Origin: CAITWD01 sp963842065
GTDB lineage: Bacteria > Actinomycetota > Thermoleophilia > Miltoncostaeales > Miltoncostaeaceae
Reading direction: 5' to 3'
Assembly (NCBI GenBank): GCA_963842065.1
Contig: CAWJEW010000002.1
Coordinates: forward strand, 434,001-498,000
Length of the DNA stretch: 64,000 bases
Shown: one piece after another, positions 54,973 through 63,902 of the stretch
Numbering within the stretch: the stretch's first letter is position 1
How the letters are laid out: each line of letters starts with the position of its first letter
Translations under genes and position numbers: made by a program
Notes under the pieces: model-generated
The model's input: only the letters and a program-made list of their open reading frames with translations
What the model was told of the DNA's origin: nothing
The model's database searches: none

Positions 54973-55908
54973 ATGGACGATGGTGCTTCACCCCGTGCCG
55001 CCGGGCTGAGCGATCGACTCCGACTTGCGCTATTGGACAACCTGGCGGACGGCGCTTACTTCGTCGATCGGCAGCGCCGGATCACCTATTGGAACGCGGG
55101 TGCCGAGCGCGTGACCGGCTTCAGCGCCGACGAGGTCGTCGGACACCGTTGCCGCGACGGCATCCTCAATCACTGCGACGCCGCCGGCACGGCGCTATGC
55201 GGTGCGCACCGTCCACTTCTGGGGACGATGCTCGACGGTAAGGTCCGCGAAATCCGCGCGTTTCTGCATCACAAGGACGGCGACCGTCGTCCGGTCTGCG
55301 TGCGTGCAGCACCCTTGTGCGACGAGGACGACCACATCATCGGCGCGGTCGAGATCTTCCACGACGATGGGCCGCTGCTCGCTGTCCACCGACGGGTCGC
55401 GGTTTTGGAGCGCGCAGTCAGGACCGACGCGCTGACTGGCATCGGCAATCGTCTCTTCGGCGAGATGGTGCTCGCGGGATGGATTGCGCAGAGGTACCAA
55501 TTCGATCGGCCGTTTGGACGCTTGGTGATCGATATCGACGATTTCACATCCGTCAACGACACATACGGGCACGAACGAGGCGATGACGCGTTGCGCATTG
55601 TCGCCCGCACACTCGCGCACGGCAGCGGCCTCGGCGATCACGTCGCGCGCTGGGGTGGTGAGGAGGTCGTTGCGCTCGTGGCAGACGTCGACACTGCCGA
55701 ATTGCGCGCGTGCGCCGAACGCCTGCGCACCCTCGTCGCCCGCTCCACCTTCTGGGTGGACGGCTGTCGCGTGCCCTTGACGATTTCCATCGGCGGTATG
55801 GTGGTCCGCTCGGACGACTCCGCCGCCAGCGTTATCCGTCGTGCGGACGGCCTGTTGTACGCCGCCAAGCGCGCCGGACGCAACCGCGTCGATGCCGACG
55901 GCGAGTAA
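54973..55908 (+). CDS. PAS-GGDEF diguanylate cyclase
   Basis: 311 aa. PAS domain at ~15-130 (NLADGAYFVDRQRRITYWNA, GFSADEVVGHRC); cysteines in RCRDGILNHCDAAGTALCG could bind a cofactor. GGDEF domain from ~150 (DALTGIGNRLFGEMVL) with DIDDFTSVNDTYGHERGDDA and the active loop RWGGEEVVAL (228-232, V in place of F). The RxxD inhibition site five residues upstream is missing (GLGD). It should make cyclic di-GMP in response to a PAS-sensed signal. No EAL domain. ATG at 54973. Located between tRNA-Arg 3' copies. Confidence 0.88.
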   Translation: MDDGASPRAAGLSDRLRLALLDNLADGAYFVDRQRRITYWNAGAERVTGFSADEVVGHRCRDGILNHCDAAGTALCGAHRPLLGTMLDGKVREIRAFLHHKDGDRRPVCVRAAPLCDEDDHIIGAVEIFHDDGPLLAVHRRVAVLERAVRTDALTGIGNRLFGEMVLAGWIAQRYQFDRPFGRLVIDIDDFTSVNDTYGHERGDDALRIVARTLAHGSGLGDHVARWGGEEVVALVADVDTAELRACAERLRTLVARSTFWVDGCRVPLTISIGGMVVRSDDSAASVIRRADGLLYAAKRAGRNRVDADGE

Positions 55909-56089
55909 CACCCAACGGTCCCCACGCTAGCGGTCGAGCGGTGCAGTTCGGGAACACCGCCCGACGACCGAGGAAAGACGAGACGGGGACCTGGCGGGAC
56001 CGTGGGGGAAAGAGGAACGACTCGAACCCCGAATTAGTCGGGTCTTTCGTCTCGCTCTGTGCCGCACCGTCACGCTGTCCTTTCGCCAT

Positions 56090-56110
56090 GGGTCGCAGGT
56101 TCGAATCCTG
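56090..56110 (+). repeat. Second partial copy of tRNA-Arg 3' end (att scar)
   Basis: GGGTCGCAGGTTCGAATCCTG is identical to 51801-51821 in tRNA-Arg (21 bases); downstream bases diverge (GGGGGCGCG versus CCGGGCGCA). It probably bounds a second integration, spanning 53.0-56.1 kb. Confidence 0.75.
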
Positions 56111-56274
56111 GGGGGCGCGCGTGGCCCGAGATGTCCATTGGCGTCGTCGGGGTCCGCCCGTCACGGGGGGAGGTGCGGCGGCAGTCCGACGTCAGCCATG
56201 GCGCAGTTTGCCCGTGATGCTCCGTTGGCGCCGGTCCAGGCGACCGGCGCCGTGCCCGGGACGTGGCGTTGGTC

Positions 56275-56316
56275 GCGACGACCGCTCGGATGTTGGCGCA
56301 TCCGAGCGGTCGTCGC
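56275..56316 (-). terminator. Perfect 18-bp hairpin after the S1C protease gene
   Basis: GCGACGACCGCTCGGATG (56275-56292) pairs exactly with CATCCGAGCGGTCGTCGC (56299-56316) around a 6-base loop. It begins 13 bases after the stop of the minus-strand protease gene. No U-run follows; in high-GC actinobacteria such hairpins still commonly mark 3' ends. Confidence 0.7.
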
Positions 56317-56328
56317 GGGGTGCTCGAC

Positions 56329-57678
56329 TCAGGCGGGCGGCCCCGACCCGAGGTCGACGAGCGCCGTGTGCGACTGCCCGGAGGAATCGGTCCAGCCGAG
56401 CTGGACCTTGTCGCCAGGGTGAAGCGGGACGAACAGGTTCGTCAGGGTTGACGGATTGTCGACCGTCTGGCCGTCGAACGAGGTGATGACGTCGCCCGAG
56501 GTAAGACCCGCCTGGGCAGCCGCGCCGCCACTCACGACCCCGCTGATGGCCACGCCGCCGGAACCTGTCGAGCTGCCTGAGTCGCCGAAGCCTGCGCCGC
56601 CGACGCCCTGGGCATCTGTCGAGGCGATTAGGACGCCCAGGAAGGCGGTGTTGCCGACGTGGATCGTGCTGGTCTCCTGGCCGGCTTCGATCTGCTGCGC
56701 GATCGACAGCGCCGCGTTGATCGGGATCGCATATGCCTGCGAGCTCGAGGTGTCCCCGGCGAACGCAGACGACGACCCCGACGATCCGGCCGTATCAATG
56801 CCGAGCACCTGTCCCGCACTATTGACGAGCGAGCCTCCGGAGTCACCGGGCTGGACGTCGGCGTCGACGCCGATGGTCCCGGTGAGTTGCTCGTTGGTGC
56901 CGTTGAGGTCGTTGCTCGCGGTCACCGACTGGTCGAGGCCCGTGATCGCGCCGCCCGCCGCCGACGGGGTGCCGCCGGTGCCGCCGGCGTTGCCAACCGC
57001 CACGATGGGCTCACCGACCGTGGCCGACGAGGAGTCGCCGATGGTTGCCGTCGTCAGCCCGGATGCGCCCTGCAATTGCAGGACCGCGATGTCGTGGCTG
57101 TTGTCATAGCCGACGACCGTGGCCTTGTACGTACTTCCGTTGCCGATGTCGGTCACGCTGATCGACGTCGCCCCGTTGATCACGTGGTTGTTGGTGATGA
57201 CCTCCCCTGAGGACGTGAGCACGATGCCCGTGCCCGCGCCCGATGCGCCCTGGTCGCCGAATGTGGAGTTGATGTCCACCAAACCGGGGTCGACCTTGGC
57301 CGCAATCGCGCTGACGTTCGACGGAGCGCCGCTGCCGGCGACCGGTGACGAGGATCCGCTCGATGCGCCGCCCTGACCGTAGGCGCCGCCGGAATAGCCG
57401 CCAAATGCGCCGCCCGGGTATGCGCCGGACGCGCCGCCGGGGTATGTGCCCGACGCGCCGCCGCCTGCAGAAGGCGTGACTGCGGAGGGCGCGGCTGCGC
57501 TCGCGTGGGGCGCAAAGATCTTGCCCGACGTGATGGCCGAGATGCCCGCGTGGTCGATCCCGAACACGATCGCGCCTCCGACCAGGCCGGCGGCCAAGCA
57601 GATCGAGGCTGTCCGACCCCTTCGCGAACGTCGCGGTGCGGGCGGTACGGGAGGTTCCGGGGGGAGGGTCAGGTCCAT
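56329..57678 (-). CDS. S1C (HtrA/DegP-like) serine protease with PDZ domain
   Basis: 449 aa. A basic N-terminus and helix (TASICLAAGLVGGAIVFGI) anchor it, followed by a Gly/Tyr/Ala-rich low-complexity linker (GGASGAYPGGAFGGYSGGAY). Trypsin-like domain: H165 in NNHVING, D196 in SHDIAVLQL, S280 in QPGDSGGSL. One C-terminal PDZ domain (FLGVLIAS, GVVSGGAAAQAGLTSGDVIT). It degrades or refolds damaged extracytoplasmic proteins. The ATG at 57678 is used; AAGGAG lies 12 bases upstream, rather far. A perfect hairpin follows the stop. Confidence 0.9.
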   Translation of the reverse strand: MDLTLPPEPPVPPAPRRSRRGRTASICLAAGLVGGAIVFGIDHAGISAITSGKIFAPHASAAAPSAVTPSAGGGASGTYPGGASGAYPGGAFGGYSGGAYGQGGASSGSSSPVAGSGAPSNVSAIAAKVDPGLVDINSTFGDQGASGAGTGIVLTSSGEVITNNHVINGATSISVTDIGNGSTYKATVVGYDNSHDIAVLQLQGASGLTTATIGDSSSATVGEPIVAVGNAGGTGGTPSAAGGAITGLDQSVTASNDLNGTNEQLTGTIGVDADVQPGDSGGSLVNSAGQVLGIDTAGSSGSSSAFAGDTSSSQAYAIPINAALSIAQQIEAGQETSTIHVGNTAFLGVLIASTDAQGVGGAGFGDSGSSTGSGGVAISGVVSGGAAAQAGLTSGDVITSFDGQTVDNPSTLTNLFVPLHPGDKVQLGWTDSSGQSHTALVDLGSGPPA

Positions 57679-58135
57679 GGTGTCATCGAGCTCCTTGATG
57701 CCACGTGGTTGGTGCACCACGCCGGATCAGCCTGCGCTGGGTCTGGCGACACCGCTCGTGCCGACAGCCAGCGCGTCACGCAGAGAATGTTGAGGTAGGC
57801 GTCACACCAATCGAAGACCGGTTCCCTGAGGGAATCCTGAAAAGCGTTCGGGACAAATGGTTAAGGGCGCGTGCGGTTGCTGTTGCGCGCCGTTCGCCGA
57901 GGCGGCGCGAGTCGCCCGGAGGCGCCACGATCCTCGCGCGTGCGCGTCGCGACGTCACCTGTGCGCGTGATCCGTCGAGCCGGGTCGAGTCGGTCGCCAG
58001 GGCGGCCGTCTGGGCCATAGCGGAGCCCTGGCCCGCCCGGCGGGACCGCGCATGTCGCCGCCGCGACCAGCGGTGCGGTCGCGCGCACGGGGTCCGCTAG
58101 GGTTCGACGCCGTGGATCGCGTGAGAGCGTCGCGG
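57679..58135. other. Divergent promoter region, nothing recognised
   Basis: 457 bases between the protease and glycosyltransferase genes. No domain, RNA or strong hairpin noted. The glycosyltransferase may start further upstream at 58112 (GTG) or 58052 (ATG). Confidence 0.4.
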
Positions 58136-59716
58136 ATGAGCATGGGGCGCCTGCGGCAAGTCTCCGTGCCGTGGCTCGCGCTCGGGCTCGTCCTCGTTGG
58201 CGCGCTTGTCGTCGACCTGATCGGCATCGGCTGGGGCCTGCCGTTCCTCTATCACCCGGATGAGCCGACCAACCTGATGGCCGTCGGCCACATGGTGCAG
58301 CAGGGCACGCTGAACCACGGCCAGTGGCAGTACCCGGCGTTCTCGTTCGACATCCAGGCGCTGGTGAATGCGGCCGCCGTGGGGATCGGGACCGCGTTCG
58401 GCTGGGTTACGGGCGCCGCGGACGCGGACCACATCACCATGATCGTCACGGGCGTTGGACGCCTCTCGCATCCGGCATACCTGGTGATCGGACGCGTGGT
58501 CTCGGTGATCGAGTCGGTGGCGACCGTGGCCGCCGCCGCCTGGATGGCCCGTCTCGTCACGCCGGATCGGCGGGCAATGTGGATGACGCCGCTGCTCGTC
58601 GCGATCCTCCCGATCTCCGTGGGCTTCGCGTACTACATGACGCCCGATCCGGTCTCTGGCCTGACCTCGACCCTGGCCGTGTGCGGCGCGCTGTGGGCAT
58701 ATCGCCGGCCGTCATGGCAGACCTACGCGTTCACCGGCGTCATGGTCGGTCTGGCGGCTTCGTCCAAATACAACTGCGCGATCGTGGGGATCTCGCTGAT
58801 CGCCGCACACCTGCTCTCCAGCGACCGTGGCCGCTGGCTGCGCCTGCTGCTCGCCGCCGGGTGCGCGATCGCGGCATTCCTCGTCACGACGCCATACGCG
58901 ATCTTCGACTTCCACAGCCTCGTGCAAGGGCTCAAGTTCGACGAGACCCATTATTCGACCGGCCACATCGGCGCGCAGGGCGATTCGCCGGGCACCAACC
59001 TGCGCTGGATCTTCGATTCCTACGGGCTGTTTCTCGTCGGCCTGGTCGGGCTGTGGTGGGCCCGCGCGCGGCGCGAGCTGGTGATCGTGGGCGCGTTTGT
59101 GGTGGCCTACTACGTCGTGCTCTCATCGGTCACGGTTCGGTTCGAGCGCAACCTGCTGCCGCTGATCCCGGCACTCGCACTGCTGGTCGTGATCGGCGGC
59201 CTGGAGATCTGGGACCGCGCCCGCGCGCGCTGGGGCCGGCCGGCGCTCGCGGGCCTGTCGGCGGTGATCGTGCTTGCGCTCGGCTGGACCCTGTACGGCA
59301 CCGCCGGCGAGCTGCACAACTCCTTGAGTGACCAGAAGGCGCAGTCGTATGCGTGGATCCAGGCGAATGTCCCGACCGGCGCGACCGTGGTGGTCGATCC
59401 GTACAGCCCCTTTGTCGATCCGTCCAAATGGCACGTGGTCGTCCTGCGCGCCCAGACGGCCGACGGGGTGTCCTATCCTGCCTGGTACGTGCTCCAAAAC
59501 CCTGTTGCGCTGCGGGCCGCGCACCCGGATGTCGTGATTACGACCACCGCCGGCTCCGGCCGCTACCTGGCGCTCGATTCCGCTATTGCCCGCGGCACGC
59601 TTGCCTACCTGTACGCGGCGTCGTGTGCCCGTCATAGCTTCGACCACGGCACGGTGGACGTCTGGGTGCTGCACTGCACCGCGGATGGCGCGCCGGCGGC
59701 CACCGCGCCACGCTGA
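58136..59716 (+). CDS. GT-C glycosyltransferase (ArnT/PMT type) membrane protein
   Basis: About 526 aa with ten or more helices. The first loop has LPFLYHPDEPTNLMAVGHMV, the acidic PDE motif of GT39/GT83 enzymes that use polyprenyl-phosphate sugars. Helical region to about residue 400, then a soluble C-terminal domain (GATVVVDPYSPFVDPSKW, VDVWVLHC). The acceptor is unknown; possible cell-wall or protein glycosylation. Start uncertain: ATG 58136, GTG 58112 or ATG 58052; no ribosome site decides. It stands alone between divergent and convergent neighbours. Confidence 0.82.
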   Translation: MSMGRLRQVSVPWLALGLVLVGALVVDLIGIGWGLPFLYHPDEPTNLMAVGHMVQQGTLNHGQWQYPAFSFDIQALVNAAAVGIGTAFGWVTGAADADHITMIVTGVGRLSHPAYLVIGRVVSVIESVATVAAAAWMARLVTPDRRAMWMTPLLVAILPISVGFAYYMTPDPVSGLTSTLAVCGALWAYRRPSWQTYAFTGVMVGLAASSKYNCAIVGISLIAAHLLSSDRGRWLRLLLAAGCAIAAFLVTTPYAIFDFHSLVQGLKFDETHYSTGHIGAQGDSPGTNLRWIFDSYGLFLVGLVGLWWARARRELVIVGAFVVAYYVVLSSVTVRFERNLLPLIPALALLVVIGGLEIWDRARARWGRPALAGLSAVIVLALGWTLYGTAGELHNSLSDQKAQSYAWIQANVPTGATVVVDPYSPFVDPSKWHVVVLRAQTADGVSYPAWYVLQNPVALRAAHPDVVITTTAGSGRYLALDSAIARGTLAYLYAASCARHSFDHGTVDVWVLHCTADGAPAATAPR

Positions 59717-59734
59717 CGGCGGCCGCCTTGGCGG

Positions 59735-60964
59735 TCAGATCTGCCAAATCCCGTCGACGAGCACCGGAATCTCCGTGCCTTCACGGGTGATGCCGGTCAC
59801 CACGACCTCCGGCGATCCGATCATGAAGTCGATGTGGATGCCCGAGCGGTTCATGTGCTCGTGGTCGGACTCCTCGACGGCATCCGGATAGGCGGCGCCG
59901 ACGGCGATGTGACTGGCCGCGTTCTCGTCGAGCAGGGTGTCGTAGAAGACCGTGCCGAGCGGGCCGATGCGTCCGCTGCCGTCCACCAGGGCGACCTCGC
60001 CCAAGCGTGAGGCGCCGTCGTCGACCGCGCAGCGCCCGGCGAGAATCTCGGCACCGGACTCCGCGCCGATGTCGGTGATGCGCCCGCCTTCAAAGCGCGC
60101 CTGCAGCCCGGTGATCACCGTGCCGGCGATGTCGAGCGGCCGGGTCGCTTGCACGACACCCTCGGTGCGCGCCGGGTCGGGTGCCGTGAAGATCTCCTCC
60201 GAGGGCAGGTTGGGGGCGAACGAAAGGCCGTCGGCCGTCGTCATGGCGGCGGCGATCCACACTGACCCGGGCAGCAACCCAACCACCAGGTCGCTGCCGG
60301 GGCCCCGGAAATGCAGGGAATCCAGGCGCAGCTCGGTGAGGCGTGTCGCCGTGTCGATGAGATCCCCGCTGCGCTTCTTCCACGCGGCGACGGGGTCGGT
60401 CTCGTCGAGCCGCAGGACGTGCCCGAGTTCCTCCCACAGGCGCGCGTAGGCGGCGGCCACGTCGAGCTGCGGGTACACGCGTCGTGCCCACTCGGGCGTC
60501 GGCCCGGGGCCGACGGTCCAGTTGAGCAGCCCCTTGTGGATGACCTCGAGCGTCTCCGGCACCTGCGGCAGGCGGTCCTTCCCGGCCCGCGCCGGATCGA
60601 TATCGTCCATGAGCCCGGGCGCCGTGGGGCCGCTTAGGGAGATGGTGGCCCCGTGCAGCTCGCCAAGCTGGAGCATGCGCTCACCGATCCACGGGGGCAC
60701 CCAGCCGAGGGTCTGCTCGTCGGCGTGCAGCAGGCGCGAGTGCTTGACATACGGGTCGAAGTACACGACGTCGACGTACTTGGCGCCGCGCCGGTACGCG
60801 GCGTCGGCGATCGCGCGCGTGAGGTCCTCCTTGCCGGGACCGGAGGAGATGCCCACGACCTGGCCGGGTTGGACGTTGGCACCGTGTCCCACCAGGAGTT
60901 CGGCGAGCGGTGCGAGGTATGTGGCGCGGGAGATAACGGCCTCCTGGCTGCCGGGTGCGGACAT
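59735..60964 (-). CDS. M29-family aminopeptidase (thermophilic AmpS type)
   Basis: 409 aa. Dinuclear metallopeptidase that removes N-terminal residues in the cytoplasm. Metal ligands are recognisable: E in LPSEEIFTAPD, E in SRLGEVALVD, H in AASHIAVGAAYPD, and H/HxD in HEHMNRSGIHIDFMIG. The N-terminal domain shows YLAPLAELLVGHGANVQPGQ. The ATG at 60964 is preferred; an upstream in-frame ATG at 61033 would overlap the TetR promoter. It is divergent from the TetR gene, 89 bases apart, so may be its target. Confidence 0.9.
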   Translation of the reverse strand: MSAPGSQEAVISRATYLAPLAELLVGHGANVQPGQVVGISSGPGKEDLTRAIADAAYRRGAKYVDVVYFDPYVKHSRLLHADEQTLGWVPPWIGERMLQLGELHGATISLSGPTAPGLMDDIDPARAGKDRLPQVPETLEVIHKGLLNWTVGPGPTPEWARRVYPQLDVAAAYARLWEELGHVLRLDETDPVAAWKKRSGDLIDTATRLTELRLDSLHFRGPGSDLVVGLLPGSVWIAAAMTTADGLSFAPNLPSEEIFTAPDPARTEGVVQATRPLDIAGTVITGLQARFEGGRITDIGAESGAEILAGRCAVDDGASRLGEVALVDGSGRIGPLGTVFYDTLLDENAASHIAVGAAYPDAVEESDHEHMNRSGIHIDFMIGSPEVVVTGITREGTEIPVLVDGIWQI

Positions 60965-61053
60965 GGGGAACTTATCGTGCCGGGCCGGGCGAGGTCCGGA
61001 CGGCTCCTGATCTGTCCTTCGGTAAGTTGACATTCGATGATAACCTTGGTCAC

Positions 61054-61572
61054 ATGCAGCCGTCGACGCGCATGACTGGGGACGAACGTCGTGAGGAGAT
61101 CGTCGCGGCGGCGGTGCGCCTGTTCGCCGAACACGGCTACGCGCGGACGACCACGGATGCCGTGGCCCGCGCGGTGGGCATCTCGCAGCCGTATGTGGTG
61201 CGCCTGTTCGGCGGCAAGCGGGCGCTGTTTGTGGCCGTCGTGGACTCCGCGTTCGCGACGATCGCCGGCGGCTTGGCGGACGTGCCCAGGACCGCCAGCG
61301 CCGACGAGCGGCTGGCGATCATGCGCGAGGCCTACCGGGAGATCACCGACCGGCGCGAGCTGGCGCTGGTCATCGTCCAGGCGGTGGGCGTGGCCGTCGA
61401 TGACGAGCAGGTGCGGGAGGTCGTGCAGGCGCACGTGCGAGCGCTGCACAAGACGGTGTGGTCTGCCGCCGGGGGCGACACCGACCGGGTGCGTGAATTC
61501 TTCGGCGTCGTGATGCTCCTCAATACGGTCGCCGCGATCGACGTTCCGGAACTGCTGGGACCCGACTGGTAG
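61054..61572 (+). CDS. TetR-family transcriptional regulator
   Basis: 172 aa. The N-terminal HTH is clear: RREEIVAAAVRLFAEHGYAR, TTTDAVARAVGISQPYVVRL, FGGKRALFVAVVDSAF. The C-terminal ligand domain is short, and the ligand unknown. ATG at 61054; a second at 61072 is possible. TGAC...GTCA at 61029-61053 in the promoter could be an operator half-pair. It converges with the membrane-protein gene that ends at about 61590. Confidence 0.85.
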   Translation: MQPSTRMTGDERREEIVAAAVRLFAEHGYARTTTDAVARAVGISQPYVVRLFGGKRALFVAVVDSAFATIAGGLADVPRTASADERLAIMREAYREITDRRELALVIVQAVGVAVDDEQVREVVQAHVRALHKTVWSAAGGDTDRVREFFGVVMLLNTVAAIDVPELLGPDW

Positions 61573-61589
61573 CCCCGCGGGGCAGGGGA

Positions 61590-62775
61590 TTAGGCAGGGC
61601 GGCGGGGGCGGGGCGGGCTCGGGCGGCGCCCCCGTCTGCTCGGCGATCGTCTGGCGGCGCAGCACCTCGATGCCGATCCCGCCGAGCACCACCATGGCGA
61701 GTACCGAGAACGGCTTCTCGAAGACCGGCAGCGGTCCCCAGACCACCAGCAGGAAGAGAATGACGGCCGGGATCCCGAACGCGTACCAGGGCTTCGTGAT
61801 CCAGGGCGCGAGGCGACGGCGGGCCGCCGCCGACGACCGTCCGTGGCCGGCGAGCCAGAGCCCGATCACGAGGACCAGCGCGATGATGAGAAGCGTCAGG
61901 TTGATCGTGCCGATGACGTTGGTCCCGATGTACCACGCGGTGATGAGTGCCGGACGGACGGAGACGTTGCCGACCAATGCATCGATGATCAGGCTGCCCA
62001 GCTCGCGGCGGATGAAGATCAGCGCGAAGGTCGCGATGAGGATTCCGATCGCGGACCACAGCAGGGCACGCCGCCGGTAGCCGTGTGCAAGCCAGACCGC
62101 CACTGCGAACAGCAGCACGCAGATGAAGGCCGCCCAGATCGACAGCGCATGGAGGATGCGCACCGCCGTCTGGACCGTCGAGAGCTGGTTGCTGCTCATG
62201 ATGTCCAGCTGACCCGCGTTGGCGGGCAGCACGCGCTGGGCGAGGGCGCCGGCGCCGGCGTTGTCGGCGATCTCAACCAGGATGGGGTGCAGATCGAGGA
62301 CGATCTTGTTGTTGTCGATCTTGGCAAACTTCGTCTGGTCGTTGATCAGCAGCGCGAACTCATCGTGGGCCTTCACCGAGGCCGCGACGAACAGCTGCTG
62401 GACCGGGGCGGTGGCGAGCAAGCGATCCCCGGCGTCGATGGCGACGTTGTGCAGGCCGCTGGTGACCGCCGGCGCGAAGGGCTGGAGCTTCGGCGGCAGG
62501 GCCGCGGCGACCTGGCTCTCGACGGCGCTGGAGTTGTAGAGCTGGTCGACCACATACTCGGAGGTCTGGTGCTGGACCGCCGGATTCTGGATGAGCTGCT
62601 GACTCGTCGCGCGCCATGTGGACGAGTCGAAGATCACCGTGTTCAGCCAGATGGCCAGCACCCCGATGATCACCATCAGCGAACCCAAGAAGATCAGCAC
62701 GCCCACGAGCACGCCGCGTCCGCGGAAGTGCGCGGGCGCGGGGACGCGCAGGCGGTCGAGGGAGAACTCGGTCAC
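61590..62775 (-). CDS. Actinobacterial integral membrane protein, unknown function
   Basis: About 394 aa. One N-terminal helix (VLVGVLIFLGSLMVIIGVLA), a ~150-residue extracytoplasmic domain (STWRATSQQLIQNPAVQHQT; QLYNSSAVESQVAAALPPKL), then several helices (LSIWAAFICVLLFAVAVWLA and others). The family is common in actinobacteria without a known role. In this sequence the frame stays open past the natural end, running antisense through the TetR gene to 60634; one base indel in the C-run near 61600-61620 would restore a TAA at 61590. The GTG at 62775 has GGAG upstream. Confidence 0.75.
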
Positions 62776-63022
62776 GCGGTCTCCGCGATCACCAGGCGTC
62801 GCCCGCGTGTTGCGGCGGGCGGGCCGACGCTGCGGTGGCGCTCAAGCACATTCACGCGGAGATCCCCTGCTCGACGACCGGCGCTCGTCACGCCCTCGGC
62901 ACAACGGTTCAACACTACCCGCTCGCATTCCTGCTTGTGCGGCCAGGCGGGGAGCCCGCGGTTACCCTGCGGGCCGCGCACGGGACCCGCCTCCCGGACG
63001 ACCGGGTCGCGGCCGCCCGGCC

Positions 63023-63709
63023 CTAGTCGATCTGTGCGGGCCCATGCGCGTCGTGGCCTGGTTGGTCGGCGGTGTCGGCGTTGAGGATCCCGGCGGCGAG
63101 CGCGACCCGCACGATGTCGGCCCGGCTGGTGATGCGCAGCTTGTTCATCATGTTGGCGCGGTGGGTCTCAACCGTCCGCGGCGAGAGGTGAAGCCGGCTG
63201 GCGATCTCCTGGTTGCCGTATCCGAGCGCCAGCAGCTGCAGGACCTCGCGTTCGCGCTCGGTCAGGCCGTCGAGGGGGTCAGGCGGCGCGGGCTGGGCGA
63301 GCGCGGCGCCGAGCGCGGGATGGAGGTATCGCTGCCCGTGCACGACCGCCCGCAGTGCATCGACGAGCTCCTCCTCGGCGGCCGTCTTAATGAGGTACCC
63401 CTGCGCGCCGGCGGCGAACGCCGCCCGCACATCCTCGGCTGCGTCGAACATCGACAGCATCACCACGTGGACGTCGGGATGACGTTCGCGGATGCTGCGC
63501 GTCCCGGCGATCCCGCCCATGCCGGGCATCTGGACGTCCATGACAATGACGTCCGGATGGGTGCGATCGGAGACGTGCAGCGCCTCCTCGGCGGATGCGG
63601 CCTCGCCGACGCACTCGATCCCCTCGGCGTGGTCGAGGATCAGGCGCAAGCCGGTCCTCAGGACGCGGTGGTCATCGACGAGCAGTACGCGAATCGGGGG
63701 ATCGGGCAT
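63023..63709 (-). CDS. NarL/FixJ-type response regulator
   Basis: 228 aa. Receiver domain with acidic pocket VLLVDDHRVL and phospho-acceptor D58 in VIVMDVQMPGMGG; Thr/Lys positions in LSMFDAAED and LIKTAAEEEL. LuxR-type HTH near 150-210: LTEREREVLQLLALGYGNQE, IASRLHLSPRTVETHRANMM. It binds DNA when phosphorylated. No sensor kinase is adjacent within the window. A link to nitrate is not implied by the family name. ATG at 63709. Confidence 0.92.
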   Translation of the reverse strand: MPDPPIRVLLVDDHRVLRTGLRLILDHAEGIECVGEAASAEEALHVSDRTHPDVIVMDVQMPGMGGIAGTRSIRERHPDVHVVMLSMFDAAEDVRAAFAAGAQGYLIKTAAEEELVDALRAVVHGQRYLHPALGAALAQPAPPDPLDGLTEREREVLQLLALGYGNQEIASRLHLSPRTVETHRANMMNKLRITSRADIVRVALAAGILNADTADQPGHDAHGPAQID

Positions 63710-63902
63710 TTCCGGCTGCCTTCGGGATCAAGAATGCGAGCGCCATCATCGCACGGCGCGCGGTTGCGCGCGACGCGATGGGCACGCCGATTGACCGCTC
63801 TGTTCCAATGGCAACGACGCCCGCCGTGTTGGGCCGCGGGGGACGGTCCGGGTGAGCCGAATCCTCGGAATTCCGCCACCCAGTTCGCGTGTAGAGTTCC
63901 GC

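Larger units (their letters stand above)
55909..56328. other. Gap with third tRNA-Arg 3' copy
   Basis: No gene seen. It holds the third tRNA copy (56090-56110) and the hairpin at 56275-56316, listed separately. Confidence 0.4.
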
